Of a stretch of 64,000 nt of DNA, positions 47,782-60,900 are shown piece after piece. The DNA lies in assembly GCA_038025085.1 (NCBI GenBank), contig CM076139.1:45984807-46048806 (forward strand). Reading direction: 5' to 3'. Under the pieces are notes generated by a model. It made no database searches. It had not been told where the DNA came from and saw only the letters and a program-made list of their open reading frames with translations. Each line of letters begins with the position of its first letter. Positions within the stretch are counted from its first letter, which is position 1. The translations under genes were made by a program, and so were the position numbers. This DNA is from Tetragonia tetragonoides (lineage: Eukaryota > Streptophyta > Magnoliopsida > Caryophyllales > Aizoaceae).

Positions 47782-49324
47782 TCCGATAGGAGGCTTGGAA
47801 GGTGTTGTTGCATATTGTGCGACTTTGGGGGCAAATTTAGTCACTGGAGCATGCTAAAATTCATAACAATTAACAAGATTGGCGCGCAGGGCCTTCATTA
47901 TACGCCACGCCTTGTATCATTGGGATCAACGCTGGACGTTGCGATCTATTTCATGACAGACCAAACTGGGTATCTAGAGAATGTCACCTCCTAAGTCCTG
48001 CTTGAAGAGGATTGTTCAGCTCCATCCTTCTTTTGTAAATGTACTTTTTTGGGTAGCTGTAGCTGGAACGGCTGAACCTATGTGCTAGGGGGCCTATTCT
48101 TGTAGGTAATGAGCAGGCGCTATGCTTCCGAGGAAAAAGCTTATTTTAGGAATGCCATCTTTAGAAGGTTCAAACAGGGGTCATTTAGCCTTGTCTTAAA
48201 CCATATGCAAATTGAAGGTGCTGGTTTTCGATATTCCTTGTATCTCATTGAGTTGTATGATGTAGCCTCATATATGATGATCAGTGCATACTTTGTTTTA
48301 CTACATTGTAGTTCGCACTTGGCAGAGAGCCCGAAGAATTTTTATATAGAACTACTTAACATAAATCCGAAATAAATTAGTGAATGCAAATATTTTTGTC
48401 ATAATATTTCATGAAATACACTTTTTATTTGAAACTCTCTTCTCTCTCTATCATCTTTGCTTTGGTTCAAGACCAATATATATGAGCATGGCTGATATTT
48501 GTACTCCAGTTTTGTTTTTTGGTTAGATTTGTGGTTAGACCCATAATATATGGTTAGATTTGTTGGATGATAATTATATTTTACACCAATAATGACAAAA
48601 TACTTCTTATTAGTCTAATTTAATTCTAACAAAAAATAATTGAAAAAGCTCGCTCAGCTCGTGAATAGTCAATACCATGCAACCTTCTCTCCGCCGTCGA
48701 GGCGTAGATACTCACCCCCAAAAGCCACAACTCAAGCAAACATTACTTATTAGGATTGTCGGCAACCTAGAAAAACTAATATGCATTTGACAAGAGTTTA
48801 AAGTTAAAAGCATATGGCACTTGAGAATTGAATGTATCACAGTTATGTTCGATGATGTTGATGGATGATGATGGTGGATGATACATTGATAGATGATGAA
48901 ACAATAAGAAGAACATAGATGATGAGATGAATCGAGATTTGAGGAAACTAGAATTAAACTGGGGCCTAGAAGAGAGAAAGGGAGGAGGGAGGATGAAAAT
49001 TAGGGATTGACTTATGGGAGGGATATTTTGGGAAATGAGATTTACGTTTAGTAATTTTAGTATTTACGTTTAGCAATCCCCTTTTTATATGGTAGTTTGA
49101 GATGGGGGGAAAACCCACTAAAATCATATTATCAACGGTGACTTAAACGCCACTTTCTTTTTTAATAGAAATAAACGAAACTTTCAATATGAAGAAATAA
49201 ACTACTGGGACTAAAAAAGTGAATTTTTTTTCTTGAGGTGCCCTTCATTACACACCACTAACTCCTTTTCTTGAGGTGTCTTTCTTACTCCTTGGGGGTG
49301 AATAAAGGTTCAATCTTGTAGGCA
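47782..49324. other. AQR 3' flank and intergenic
   Basis: The AQR 3' UTR probably occupies the first several hundred bases. No further gene is seen. The 88-codon frame at 48,109-48,375 has no recognisable domain. Confidence 0.5.
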
Positions 49325-50031
49325 CAGTAGAACCTTTATAAATTAATACATCGATAAATTAATAATCTCTCTAAAATAATATATTTTTATGGTCCCGACT
49401 CAGGCCTAGGACTTAAATTAATAATTTCGGTAAAATAATAAGATAATAATTTTTTGAAAAACCTTTTATATAAAGTTAAGGTCCCATTACTATTATAAAT
49501 TAATATTCTTTAAAATTACAAATATGTACTATTATAAATTAATACTTTTGAAATTACAAATATGACTAGGAGAATTTAGTGAAAAACATAATTTTATTGG
49601 TTAAAATTTAAATTTAGTTGCATCTGATCTCTAACTTTCCTAATTGTATTTAAAAGTTCTAGTGTTGTGTTCTCATATTGCAACAAAAATTTGTGAAAAA
49701 TTGTGAATGATCCTTTTGCATAATTGGTTCCAGATGTATCATATCACCTTCATGAGTTTCATCTTCAATAGGATTTCAATTATCATAGATACAATTTCTT
49801 CTAAATTTTGGACCCTAACATGTATCATTTTCATTCAGGTAATCTAATAGGTATTTAATATCCATATTATGGTAATCGATATCACCGCACATCGTCACAA
49901 GTTCATGAATGTTTCCTTGAGTAGTTGCTCTCTTTAAATTAATAATTATTAATTTATGGATTAATTAATATCTCTCTAAATTAATAAAATCTCATGTTCC
50001 CAACTTGATTAATTTATAGAAGGTTTTACTG
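49325..50031 (-). mobile_element. pogo/Emigrant-like DNA transposon, deleted copy
   Basis: The ends are inverted repeats: CAGTAGAACCTTTATAAATT on the left, and CAGTAAAACCTTCTATAAAT read inwards from the right. This matches my recollection of Emigrant/pogo-like plant elements with TA targets (right flank TA, left flank CA). The minus strand retains a decayed coding tail, NMDIKYLLDYLNEND, like the 'MDxxxLLNYPxEND' region of plant Tigger/pogo transposases. It is broken by stops and frameshifts. The catalytic part is missing, so the copy is non-autonomous. Confidence 0.65.
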
Positions 50032-50602
50032 TATTTTGGCTTATGTATTTCATATACGTGTCATTTTGAGCACTTGCTCCTTTCCTTAATTCAATAATAA
50101 TTATAAAAAATAAAAAACAAAAGAAGAAAGAAGTGGCAAGGGTACTTTTTGAAGTCCACATCTAAGAATGAAGAATCCATCGAATAGCTATTGAATGTGA
50201 ATAAAGCATCCAGCAGAATTCATATCTCCCCAAATAAAAGCGAGGGGCAACTTCAATTTGCTAAAACATATATGCAAAATGGTTGAAGTATGGTATCACT
50301 TCTCTTCTGCGGTCTGCTTGTTTTTCTGCAAGAATTGCTAAAAGAACCAAAAGAGGCTGTATTTATAAATTAAGACCACCATGGGTTGATGTTCGGATCT
50401 TTCTATTTTCTTTTACATGATAGTTTCAGGGTACCCAATGTTTTTAATGTCAAAACTTGAGTGCCTGTCAACAGGTATCTCCGCTTAAGCCATTGAGGTC
50501 AAGTGGTAGCAACCAGCAAAAGTTAGAGCACGTCTTCCCAACCAACAAAAAGTAACAACACGTCTGAACAAGTGAACACGTCTGTAAATTCGCTTCACAG
50601 TA
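50032..50602. other. Intergenic, IMP4 3' flank
   Basis: No gene is visible. It should include the IMP4 3' UTR, downstream of the stop codon at 50603-50605 on the minus strand. Confidence 0.5.
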
Positions 50603-53600
50603 TCACTCTCCAAGAAACTGCCTTTTCTTAGTTGTGTTCATGTACGGTCTAAGAACCCATTCGTTTTGGGCTTCTTTCTGCTCTACTGTCCCCAGCTTAA
50701 CCTGCAGAAAAAGAGGGTAGAAAAGCAAAAGTTAGTTAATACAAACAGATATGTGTCGGTTTAATATTTCGATGGATAAGCCAAGTACTATATCTCCACT
50801 GTACATGCACTACTTATTGAGCTCCACTGGAAACAAGACAATTTTAGATGTTGAACAAGATCAGTATTTGGGACATTGAATGAAACAAGTCAACAACCAA
50901 GTGCAAAGCCTAGCAACCACTATCAATAGTCATATCGGCCATGTCACTGGCTCGACTAATAAGCCTACTAGGCCAACTAGAGAGCTATAACTTTGCAATA
51001 TTTCAAATCATGACAAGAGGGAGGGAAATCAGACAGAACTTCCATAAACTTTTTGAATCACATCTTTATCATTCGACACAGATTGAAGTAATCATCAGTA
51101 TTGCCCAAGACGCATTAATAATGCAGGTATGTATAACATGAAAGTTTAATGTGATTGAGAAATATCGCAACATCACAGTATGAACTATGAAGTAGCAGGA
51201 AAAAAAAACCCTTTAAAGCCTGAGTAATTTACCAGACGAATTGTTCATTCTTTTACATGAGAAAAATGAACTAGGTATGGTTAAGCTCACCTGATATAAT
51301 CGCAGCTCAAAACGAGGACCAATTTCCTTCAGTTCAATTGACTTTGGACCCCCGTGCTTTTCATAAACGTGATGCCTGCAATATGTTCAGAAACTCTATT
51401 AATTCCAAGGCCATAGTAGTATTCTAAAAAGTGCTGAGGCTAAGCTCTAATATTGGGGTGTGGAGCACTAAGATGTGCAAAAATCATTCGGCACTATTCT
51501 TTATGGCAAGGACTACTTAAGACATGCCCTTGAGAAGGGACATCATTATGGTACAGGCTTATAATAGCAGATAATTGGGGCAGGGTCCACAGAAATTTCA
51601 ACTTTTGATAGTTGCTAGTGCTATAAGGTATCTGCCACATATCAACCATGTCTTAGCTTCAATCTATTACTTTCTTGAGATAGATGCCCACCCCTAGCCT
51701 CCAGAGAGCAGCAAAACTTGTTGTAGGGTGTCAAGAGTGGGCATAAAAGCCAGTAAATCATACAAGCAACAGAGAATCCCTTATATATGTTGGTTACAGT
51801 CTTACAGATACAATGAGCTCGAGTGCCACACTATAGTTGCTAACTGAGCATTCAACAGAATGCATTGCCTGTACCACATCGGTACTGTACACGACAAATC
51901 AAAAAATTTAACGACACAAAAATAAGTTTGTACAGGGCAGTCGACCAAACCATTTCTAAGGAATTAGAACCCCTGATCTCCATCCTTGTAGAATTTTTTC
52001 AAGATTCTTATGGTAGATTAGAGTACTAATTATATGAATCAAGCATTGCTAGAAGAGATCAAGATGGAAGGTGAGAGGGGGAAGAGAAAGATTGTGGGTT
52101 ACATCTACATAATTGTAAATGAATTTTGGTCAATAAACCACCAAAACGGTGGTCGCTGATGACTGGCAAACGCCATGGTGGACACCTTGTCCTTCTTTGT
52201 CATTGGATGAGAACAACGATGGCACACATAGAGGTTTTGTGCTAATGGGGTGAGGTAAGGGAGGGAGGGAGAGAAAGGGGTTTCTTGGCTTGTCTATAAT
52301 TTGTGAGGGAAATTTGCAAATCCATTGTAAACTTAAACAGTTTTACTTTAATTTTGTTTTATTTTATCTTTTGCAAATTTTTGGCTTTTGAACATGCTTT
52401 AATTATTTTGGAATTTATTGGAAGGAGAAACAGAAAAGACACCTAATATTCTGCAAGTGACAAGCACTTTCTAGAGGAAGCAAACCAAGCAGTTCTTTGT
52501 CTTAAAAAGTGATTTCAGAAATCATAATCCTCAAAACGGGAATGGGAACATGAATCAAGGCAGAGAACCAGACGTTAAACACCAGGAACTTTTTCCATGC
52601 AAAAGTTGACTATTGTTTCCCAGGATCAAGGCAGAGAACCACATATTAAACACCAGGAACCTTTTCCTTAGAAAATGCAGACATTGGATATTTTTTCCCC
52701 CAAGGAGCGGGGGGAGGGGGGGGGGTTGTAAATATAAAAGCAGACTAATTTCAAAAACTTATCACTTCTAATTGTTACGCAAGAGTTGTGCAACAAGCAA
52801 TTAACAACCTGAATGAAATGTAGTCAGACTGGTTAGCAAAGGTAATAATTCGCTTTGAATCTGGCTTTGGAACAGGAAAGAGATGCTTCAGGATGGTTGC
52901 TGTCCTTTCCCCTAGCTAGCAAAAGATTAAGACCACAAACAAAAAAATATTATTGATAGGTTTCTAAAATAATAGAGATATGATTAGAAATGCATTTAGG
53001 AGCTTAATGACAAACAACAAGAACCTATTACGATGATTGAACCATAGCCCTCCTGTGTACTACTACGTATACTCACATGGAAAACTTCACAGTCATGGAA
53101 TCCTATTCTGATTACTTTAAAGAAGGAAAAAGAAAAGGATAGACATACGAATCCATGTGCAAACACTGAAAGAACAAAAATTCCTACTTGAGATAATCAA
53201 GTTGCATGACCACCCAAAAATAAATAAAAACCTTCCATAATGGTGAAAGACCCCACAGCAAATGATACAAAAAATACAATGGTAAAATTAGATCAAACAA
53301 ATAAACTGTTCTCTGCACGCTTTTATCTGGAAATAGACTTGGATAAAAATTAGAAAACTTTTGGACAATGCCATCAGAAAATTTGGACCTTGCACCTCAA
53401 GGCCAATACCATGGAAACAGGACACTATAATAATCACAACTGGTTGCCGTTAATAGAATAAGACCAAAGATAAGATACTCAAAGAATTATCCTGAATAAG
53501 AGAGGAATCCTAAATAACAATATCTGGATAATGAACCCGAACTAGAAGGCCAGAATCCTCGACGAGTGTTCACATGACTAGTTACTTTTAGTAAAGTAAA

Positions 53601-56220
53601 AACCAAAAAAGCTCTCCACTGACGACATGGAAAGAAAAGGAAATAGAATGGGGTTCTCAACAACATATTTGTGCAATGCACACTCCAGAACGGGCTAAAA
53701 CATGTGGTGTCAGTAGCCTCAGACCAATAGTTAGTCTCAACAACAACACACAGTAATTATTGTTATGAGGAAATCAAGGAACAACCTACATAAAAAATTG
53801 CAAAAATGGAACTCAACCTGAACAGGAGGAATAGTTGCCAGGACTATAATAATGAGACAATATTCATGGCTATTGTGGATCAAGAAAACCAGAGTGGTGC
53901 TAGAACAATACCTTGGTAAAGAAATTGTTAAGAACCAGATGTGGATAAACCCCTGGCATTGTTCCAATCGAATCCTTATCCTTAATGTCATGTCTGGTAA
54001 CCTGCAGGTCAATAGAGATAAGAACCTTCCTGACATAATATGTAGGTGAAGAAAGGGCCTCCTGCACAAAGCAGCATCAGATACTTACCACATTGTATAA
54101 TCCAAAGTAGGCAGTTGGGCCAAAAGGTAAATGACTAATTATTAACCCATCAGGTACACCACGGTGCTCATGAACCAATATAACATCTGTAAATTCACGG
54201 GCACGGCAAGATTCAATAATCTCATTAACAATCTGCAATATCAGAAGGAAAGGGAAATGCATTAGAACGAAAATGAGAAAACAGTAAAACCGTCATCAAA
54301 CACTCAGAAGGACGGACCAAAAACCATTAAAACGAACGGGGGGGGGGGAGAGAGAGGTAAAGAACAAAAGGATGAGGCTGTTAAAATTATTGACCAAAAT
54401 GTGCTTCATTCATAAAGCGCAAGGTTTTCATCAATCAAAATAAACACTCATTTCTCACACTATCAATCTGCATCTACAAGTTTCGGTAACAACTATGTGA
54501 GAGTATATGATTTACAGAATATGCTAGCCAAGATGTTTTCAGCACAGGTTACAAACATCCATGGATCGAGAAGAAAATCATTTTTATCTGAAGCTAAACG
54601 CCAAGAAAAATTGCATCAGACTAGAAAAGGTTTGAAAAGTTTTGTGCTTACACTATTTTGTTAGTCTGATGATCTCCATCACCTTTTTTCCCTCATATGG
54701 TACCCTTGTTTCCCTTCTCTGGAGGAGGGAGGAGATCAGTGTTACGCCTTTTCTATTTTCCGTTTTATCATTTTCCTCACATGCAATATTGCACGTATTA
54801 GGGAAGAGGTACGATGAATATGGCATCAGCAATCCCAACTATTTCGTATATACTATGTGATCTCTAAAAATATATGCATTGAAGCATAGTCAACAACAAT
54901 TTTACTGCAAGAGAATATAACCTAAAAACGGTGTATCATTAGTCTAGATCACAACATCACTTCGACAAGCAATGTGCAAAATGAAGTTAAGGAACCAACC
55001 TGGCCACCTCTATTCATTCGTTCTGCATTAGGAAAAATAAACTTCAGTTCCTGCAAGAAACAATGTCCATTAATCACACAAACGGTCAAAGCCAAGACCC
55101 AGGCTGACATGACAACAAAAAAAAAAAAAAAACATTACACAGAGGGGACCAACCTTCGCAAACTGTGTAAGGGGTTGACTGGGATCCCTTGATGTTGTTA
55201 TAAGAATCTTTGGCTCTCTTTCAGCTGCCTTGGCATATTCGTCATCGATGACCGACCTGGGAACTGTTTAACAATATGAACATCGTCACTTCTAGTACCA
55301 GACAGTACATGAAGCTAAAATTAATGACAAGCTTGAAGATGGAAAAAGAGGAACTTGGAAGCAGGAGTGACAAAAAACAACTCCCATGAACTGTTAGCGT
55401 CGTTAATATATCACTACAGCAACAATACAATTGCCATCTCCGAATTTTGTCGAGACATCTTTGCAGTTCTCAGTAGTAAAATAGTTCACAAAAATGTGTT
55501 TTACCCCATTTATTCTCCTTACTAACACCCAACAATATTACTTCTTTTCTATCTAGTAATAAAATCCTATAAAAAATAAAGCTGTTAAATAAAAGTATAA
55601 AACCGACAAATGAAAACTTGATACATCACAAGCTCATTACTGCTGATTACTAAACACAGCTTACACACTGAGAAAACCAATAAAGGTGGAAGCTTTTTAT
55701 CATTCTTTCTATGAAGGTGAAAACCCAAAAATAACAACTCCAATGGACCCTCATTTATGAAACTAAAAAATATAATCCATAATCATAACCCCCTTTTAAG
55801 GATACATATATTCAAACAAGAGATATCAACTAAAATGACCAAAATTCAATCAAATTTGCCAGAATGTAATACAAACTGCTAAAGAGCAAGAGAAACATAC
55901 TGGCAGTATTATCGTCTTCAAGGTCGATTTCTTGTCGAAGGGCGGCTTCTTCGTTTCTCAATTCTGTTGGAATTGGCTTCCCCTCTGTAATAACATCAAA
56001 AAACATTGAATCAATTCTCCACCAAAAAAGAGCCCAAGAAATATGAAATAAAATAAACCCCAATTTCTTAAACTAAAACCAAAAGAGATTTAGAACAGGA
56101 AAAAATACCATCAAGGGCTTCCCTGATTTTGCGTTTCTTCTCATAGAGCAAACGCTCTTTGCCTTCTAAGCTTTTTCTGTATAGATACTCTCTCCTCAAT
56201 CTTACGTTCCTTCTCAACAT
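50603..56220 (-). CDS. IMP4: IMP4, U3 snoRNP Brix-domain protein
   Basis: Nine minus-strand exons: 56220-56109, 55984-55901, 55263-55154, 55050-55000, 54232-54089, 54001-53912, 52915-52809, 51375-51291 and 50701-50603. They sum to 882 nt, 293 residues, close to the 294 that I recall for the Arabidopsis protein. The N-terminus [20 protein letters not shown] is the family signature. The Brix domain runs from about residue 85 ([14 protein letters not shown]) to about 265. It includes [32 protein letters not shown] and [20 protein letters not shown]. The C-terminus [18 protein letters not shown] is also typical. IMP4 acts with MPP10 and IMP3 in the nucleolar small-subunit processome, stabilising U3-pre-rRNA pairing for the 18S cleavages. 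A telo box lies upstream. Introns are ordinary except for a 1.4-kb intron 7. Confidence 0.95.
51376..52808. other. IMP4 intron 7
   Basis: A 1.4-kb intron with no gene inside. It holds a diverged direct repeat (52,552-52,683) and a G-rich run near 52,707-52,725. Confidence 0.7.
52552..52683. repeat. Direct repeat of about 70 bp in IMP4 intron 7
   Basis: 'atcaaggcagagaacca' followed by 'ttaaacaccaggaac(t/c)tttt' is present twice, about 72 bases apart, with scattered differences. Confidence 0.7.
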
Positions 56221-56376
56221 TTTTCAAACTTTTCTGCTAAAAATTGAACAAAGGAAGAATAATAACGAGAATAACAAGTAACCCTTGTTTGAATTTGATA
56301 GATTGAAGGCAAAAAATGCGAACTTTAGGAGAGAGTATGTGAGAGAGAGGGAAGAAAATAATGGGGCTTCAAGGGT

Positions 56377-56385
56377 TTAGGGTTT
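56377..56385 (-). promoter_or_regulatory. Telo box upstream of IMP4
   Basis: On the minus strand the sequence reads AAACCCTAA, 157 bases upstream of the IMP4 ATG. Telo boxes are frequent in promoters and leaders of plant ribosome-biogenesis and ribosomal-protein genes. It fits the gene's role but is not proof of function. Confidence 0.6.
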
Positions 56386-57267
56386 ATCAGACCAGTGTTT
56401 GGATTTGGTGGTGTGAGAGACTGAGAGATGAGAGGATGATTAAAAGCCTGACCGTCGGATTAGTAATTAACGGTTGAGATTGAAATGTCACGTGACTAAA
56501 TATTAAGTCACGTGCTTACAAGCCCTGAACTGAAGTCGCCCATTTTAACACCTTTGTTGTTGTTGTTTTTTTTTTTTTTTAAATGCATTTTCTAACAATT
56601 TTTTAATCGAATTTTTTTGTGCACAAAAATTATAGTATTGTTTTTATTAATCTCAACGAGTTCATAAATTTAAAATGTGTCAATTTTCGTTTTTGGTTCA
56701 AGTGGAGGATTGGGACAAATCAAGGATTGTGTATCCTTAATTGTAAATTTGTACTTGTAATGGTTGATTGGTTGTTGGCATTTGGGTGGCTTTTGTCACA
56801 AAATATTGCCCCCTGTTGATATGCTTTTGGAAATCAAATTGACATCAGAATCTGCTTGTAAAACCTGTTAGTGCTGTTGTTCTTCAAAGAACAGGTAATG
56901 TTTGGAATTTGATTATTTGCTTTGGTGGATACATTTCTTACATTTGCACAGTATAAGTATGTTGATATCTAGACATTTAGAAATCTGCCTTTTCTTGGAC
57001 ATTACTGATCAATGGATGAAATGGTTTGATTTTATGGAAACAATCACACTACCTATGTGAACTAGTATAAAGTAGGAGTTGGTTTCTATTCTTGGTTTTG
57101 GACATAGATCTTTCATAAGCCTTGAAGCTTTGTGCTGCTGAATTTTCTTATGGCTCACTTGCTCTTTGCACTATGTATAACTGCAACATATAACCAGATG
57201 CTGAATTGCTGATACTAGTAAACTATAGTTAGTACACTTGAATGAATCATTACATGTCTTGCGCGAT

Positions 57268-57345
57268 TGCCTATCACCTCAGTCGGTAGAGCATTGCGCG
57301 GTTATGCAAATGATGTCAGTTAGAGTCCCACATAGGCTACTCTGC
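57268..57345 (+). mobile_element. tRNA-like / SINE-like segment
   Basis: CTCAGTCGGTAGAGC is a near-perfect tRNA D-arm and A box. GTCAGTTAGAGTCCCAC is a degenerate B box. GCCTAT and ATAGGC could pair as a partial acceptor stem. The anticodon arm is irregular, so this is more likely a SINE head or tRNA pseudogene than a working tRNA. Confidence 0.45.
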
Positions 57346-57974
57346 AGCAAGTTTCTTAGTATCATGTTTTGATTGCACACATGCTGTGCTGTAATGCTTC
57401 AGCCTTCAGCACTGATCAGAAAGTAGAGACCAAAGTCTACAAATGTTATCAATGTTTTAAGTAAAGAAAATCATACAACTCACTGAGATCAAGTCTACAA
57501 ACGTCAGCTTTAAAATTTTAAAAGTACAACTCAATCTACTGCTAACCTCTATCGATATCTGTTGATTATTGCTTATTTGATCTGTAGGAACTAACCACGC
57601 TCAAAACCGCACTTCCGCCTTGACAAGAGGTGCTCCAACCAATTGTGCTACAATCCCTTGGAACTGAGGTATAGTGATTAGTGCACACAACTTCTTTTAT
57701 TCTTGTAATTTGATTCAAAACATTCTATTCAAAATTTTGTGTTGGAACAAACACTCATGTAATTGAATACTTGGGCTATTACACACACATCACAATAAGT
57801 AATGCCCATCACATCAACTGAGGCTTGTTTTTGTTTGAAACATATATACAGACCGTAAACCTATGAATCGTTTTCCTTTGAATCTTTTCTTTTTTGTTCA
57901 TGGGCCTAAATGATATACTATAATATGTAATCAAGGACCAACGTACATACAATTTATGGTAGCCCAAATTGTAG

Positions 57975-60900
57975 CTAAAAGTAACCAGATTGATCTTGTA
58001 CAAGCTCAAGCTGTGCTAATAACTTAGCCACTGTTGGTCTTAAAGTTGGCTCCCCCTTCTGAGCAAGACCAATCAGCACTGCTTGAGCACATCCTCCATA
58101 CTGAAATCTATAATCTTCAGTTCGAAACATTCTCTCCAAAATCCATAATGCTTTTTCTTTAGCCTTTAAGGTACCTAGTTCTAAGACTCTAACAATAGCC
58201 TCAACAGCATCTGAGATTTTGGCAATGAAATTGCTTCCGTTTTCCCAAAAATGGTCCTGCAAGAGAGTGGTGAGTGCACTTAAGACTGCTTCATCAGCTT
58301 CTCTCTTTTCACCTTCCAAAATGTGAATCAGAGGAAAAACAGCACCTGCTTTAACCAAGCAGAAGTTACCTTTGACAGTGCAGTACCAGCCATGAACCTC
58401 ACAACACGCATGTGTAGACGTAGGAACACAACCCCAAAGGGGATTTTTAGGCCTTCTAAGAGAGGGAGAGATTTGCGCTAGCTGAGTCAGTGATGTTGCA
58501 GCTCTAGATTTAGCTTCAACTGACCCATTCGAGAGAAGCTTCACAAGAACAGGTATAACTCCGACTTCTGCTGCATAGAGCTGTAATTTTTTGTCAGAAG
58601 GAAGCGTAAACCTGATAAAAACACCAGCAACACTTTCCTCTAAACAGCACATTGTCTGTGTTGAACTTGAAGAGCTTGAACATTCCATTAACGAGACCAA
58701 TATGGGCAATAAGTTTGCCTTTTTGAGTTTATCAGTTGCCTTTGTATCCGCCACTGGGATATTGCTCAGAAGACCAACTGCAGCTGCTTTTTCAGCCTCT
58801 GACGATGAAGATGAGACGATATCCACAATGATTTGAAGATCTTTTTCTCCTATAAGTTCTGTGAACTCTCCTGTTATATCTTTTGAAATGGTATACATCA
58901 GATTTAAGGCAGCTGTCCTCATTTTGATGTCAGTTTCAGTAAGGAAAGGGAGCAAAAGCTGCATAGATCCATTTTGGCTCATCTTGTTTCTGACCTCAGA
59001 TGCAGTAGGATGAGAAGCAATGCTATTCAAAGCTAGTAATAGATGACACCTAATTTTTGGACTAGTCAAATTCAGGAGAGATAGAAGCTGATCAGCTAAG
59101 TCCTTATTCTTGAGAATGGATTCCGACTGTGCTATCTTTGCAAGAACAGCGGATGCTGGCTCTCGAAGGGTCATTTGAGAGGATGTTACAGAGAAAAGCA
59201 GCTGAAGCAGAGGAGCTAGGATACCAGAATTGAGCATATATGAAATATTTTTAGTTGAAATCAATAGATTTTGCAAAGCGTTCAAGGCTGACAACTTGGC
59301 TTCAAGCTTTCCGGTCTTGAACATGATGACAAGAGGTTCTATTGCACCGTCTTCTCCTAGGGAAACTTGAGTTTTCTCTGTCAATACCATCCTTGAAAGT
59401 GCAGTTGCCATCAGGATTTTACTCATTTCAGAACCTGTGAATGTACATGACTACAAGTATTAATTTGGACCTGTGATGGCATAAATCAAATCAGACGTCA
59501 TAACATAGTATTTTCATTATCGTTCTTATCAGTATCCCAGTGCCCCTCAGTAGGCTCCCGCCTTTAGCAAAGTTATGTTTCAGGTTTTCAGCATTGGATA
59601 GGTATCACTCATTCAATTACATAATTCTGAACTCCACTTAGCCAAATTAGCACTGCATTTTCCAAATTAGGCTCTTTTACACACACAGAATAGGGGATTC
59701 TGTGGATCAGTACCATTCTAAAGGCATACCAGACAACTAACACATGATCTCAACTCAAAGTGCAATGTCAGTAGCAACTTGCATATGCTAAATACTCCTA
59801 AAACTACAAATCATACACCAACTGTGTTACCTTATAAATTTTTAATTAACGCTGATTTAGCGTGTCACATGAATAGAGCATCAGAAAGGCTGTTCTGATT
59901 ATCCTCACAGTATACCAAGATCTCTTATTCTTTACTTTAGCAAAGTACATCAGGCCGAAAAGGTTTTCACCCAAAATAACTGGTATCGAAAGTTAAATGC
60001 TTTGTTAACTAATTAGGATAACTTTTCCTAATAAGATAACTTGCTAAACACATGCAATGGTTAATCTCTTTGGTAGAAAGTACTAAAGTACTGGCTGTGG
60101 CCACATCAGTCCTTGAAAAAGCAAGTTAGATCCTGATCCCAAATTGTAGTTTCAAATTTATCAACATTTCCCAAGGCTTCATTTGAAAGAAAGGTATCTC
60201 TCATAATATACCCGTTTGATAACTTTCTGTGAAACCTCAATAAAACAGCCAATTATTATGCTATGATAATGACAGATGCAGTTGCCTTTCACAAAAGAAA
60301 TGCGCTGGAAAAGTTGCTTTGATCTTTGTTCTAGTAACTTTTGCCAAAGCTCTCACAAGTCTATCACTCCTACTACATACGTTTTCAGTTCATAGACACT
60401 TTGCTCGATTCTCCTATGAGGTGGCCTCATGCATGAGCCGGTCAAAAGTATCACTTCTTCGTTCTAGGTATCACTTTTTTTATACATGAGGCCGCCTCAT
60501 ATGAGTTTTTGTGCTATTTAGTATCCTTTGGCAATCGAGAATTCCATCACTAGCAAGTAGCAACCGATAAAAGGGAAAGAAAAAAAAAGGTGAAAAGAAA
60601 AGAAACAAGCAGGTAAAAGCTTAGGAAAAACAGTACCTTGCCTAAGATGCTGGATTAAAGGTTGAAAATAACCAGCCTCAGCCATAAGAAGAGCATTCTG
60701 AGTGTTGCATGATAATGCACACAACAACTTCCCTGCATCATATGAAGCAAGTGAATCATCCCCATTCAGAATTGCCACCAGCATAATTATACACCCTTGA
60801 ATTCTCCCAATTCTTCGTCTAACCGAAGAAAGATGAGAGAGATCCATTAGCAATCCGACTGCTTCCCTACGCTCCATCTCATCTCGAGCCAACGACTTCA

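Larger units (their letters stand above)
56221..57974. other. IMP4 promoter and intergenic region
   Basis: Upstream region of IMP4 and downstream region of the ARM-repeat gene. It contains a telo box near IMP4 and a tRNA-like segment at 57,268-57,345. No protein gene is seen. Confidence 0.5.
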
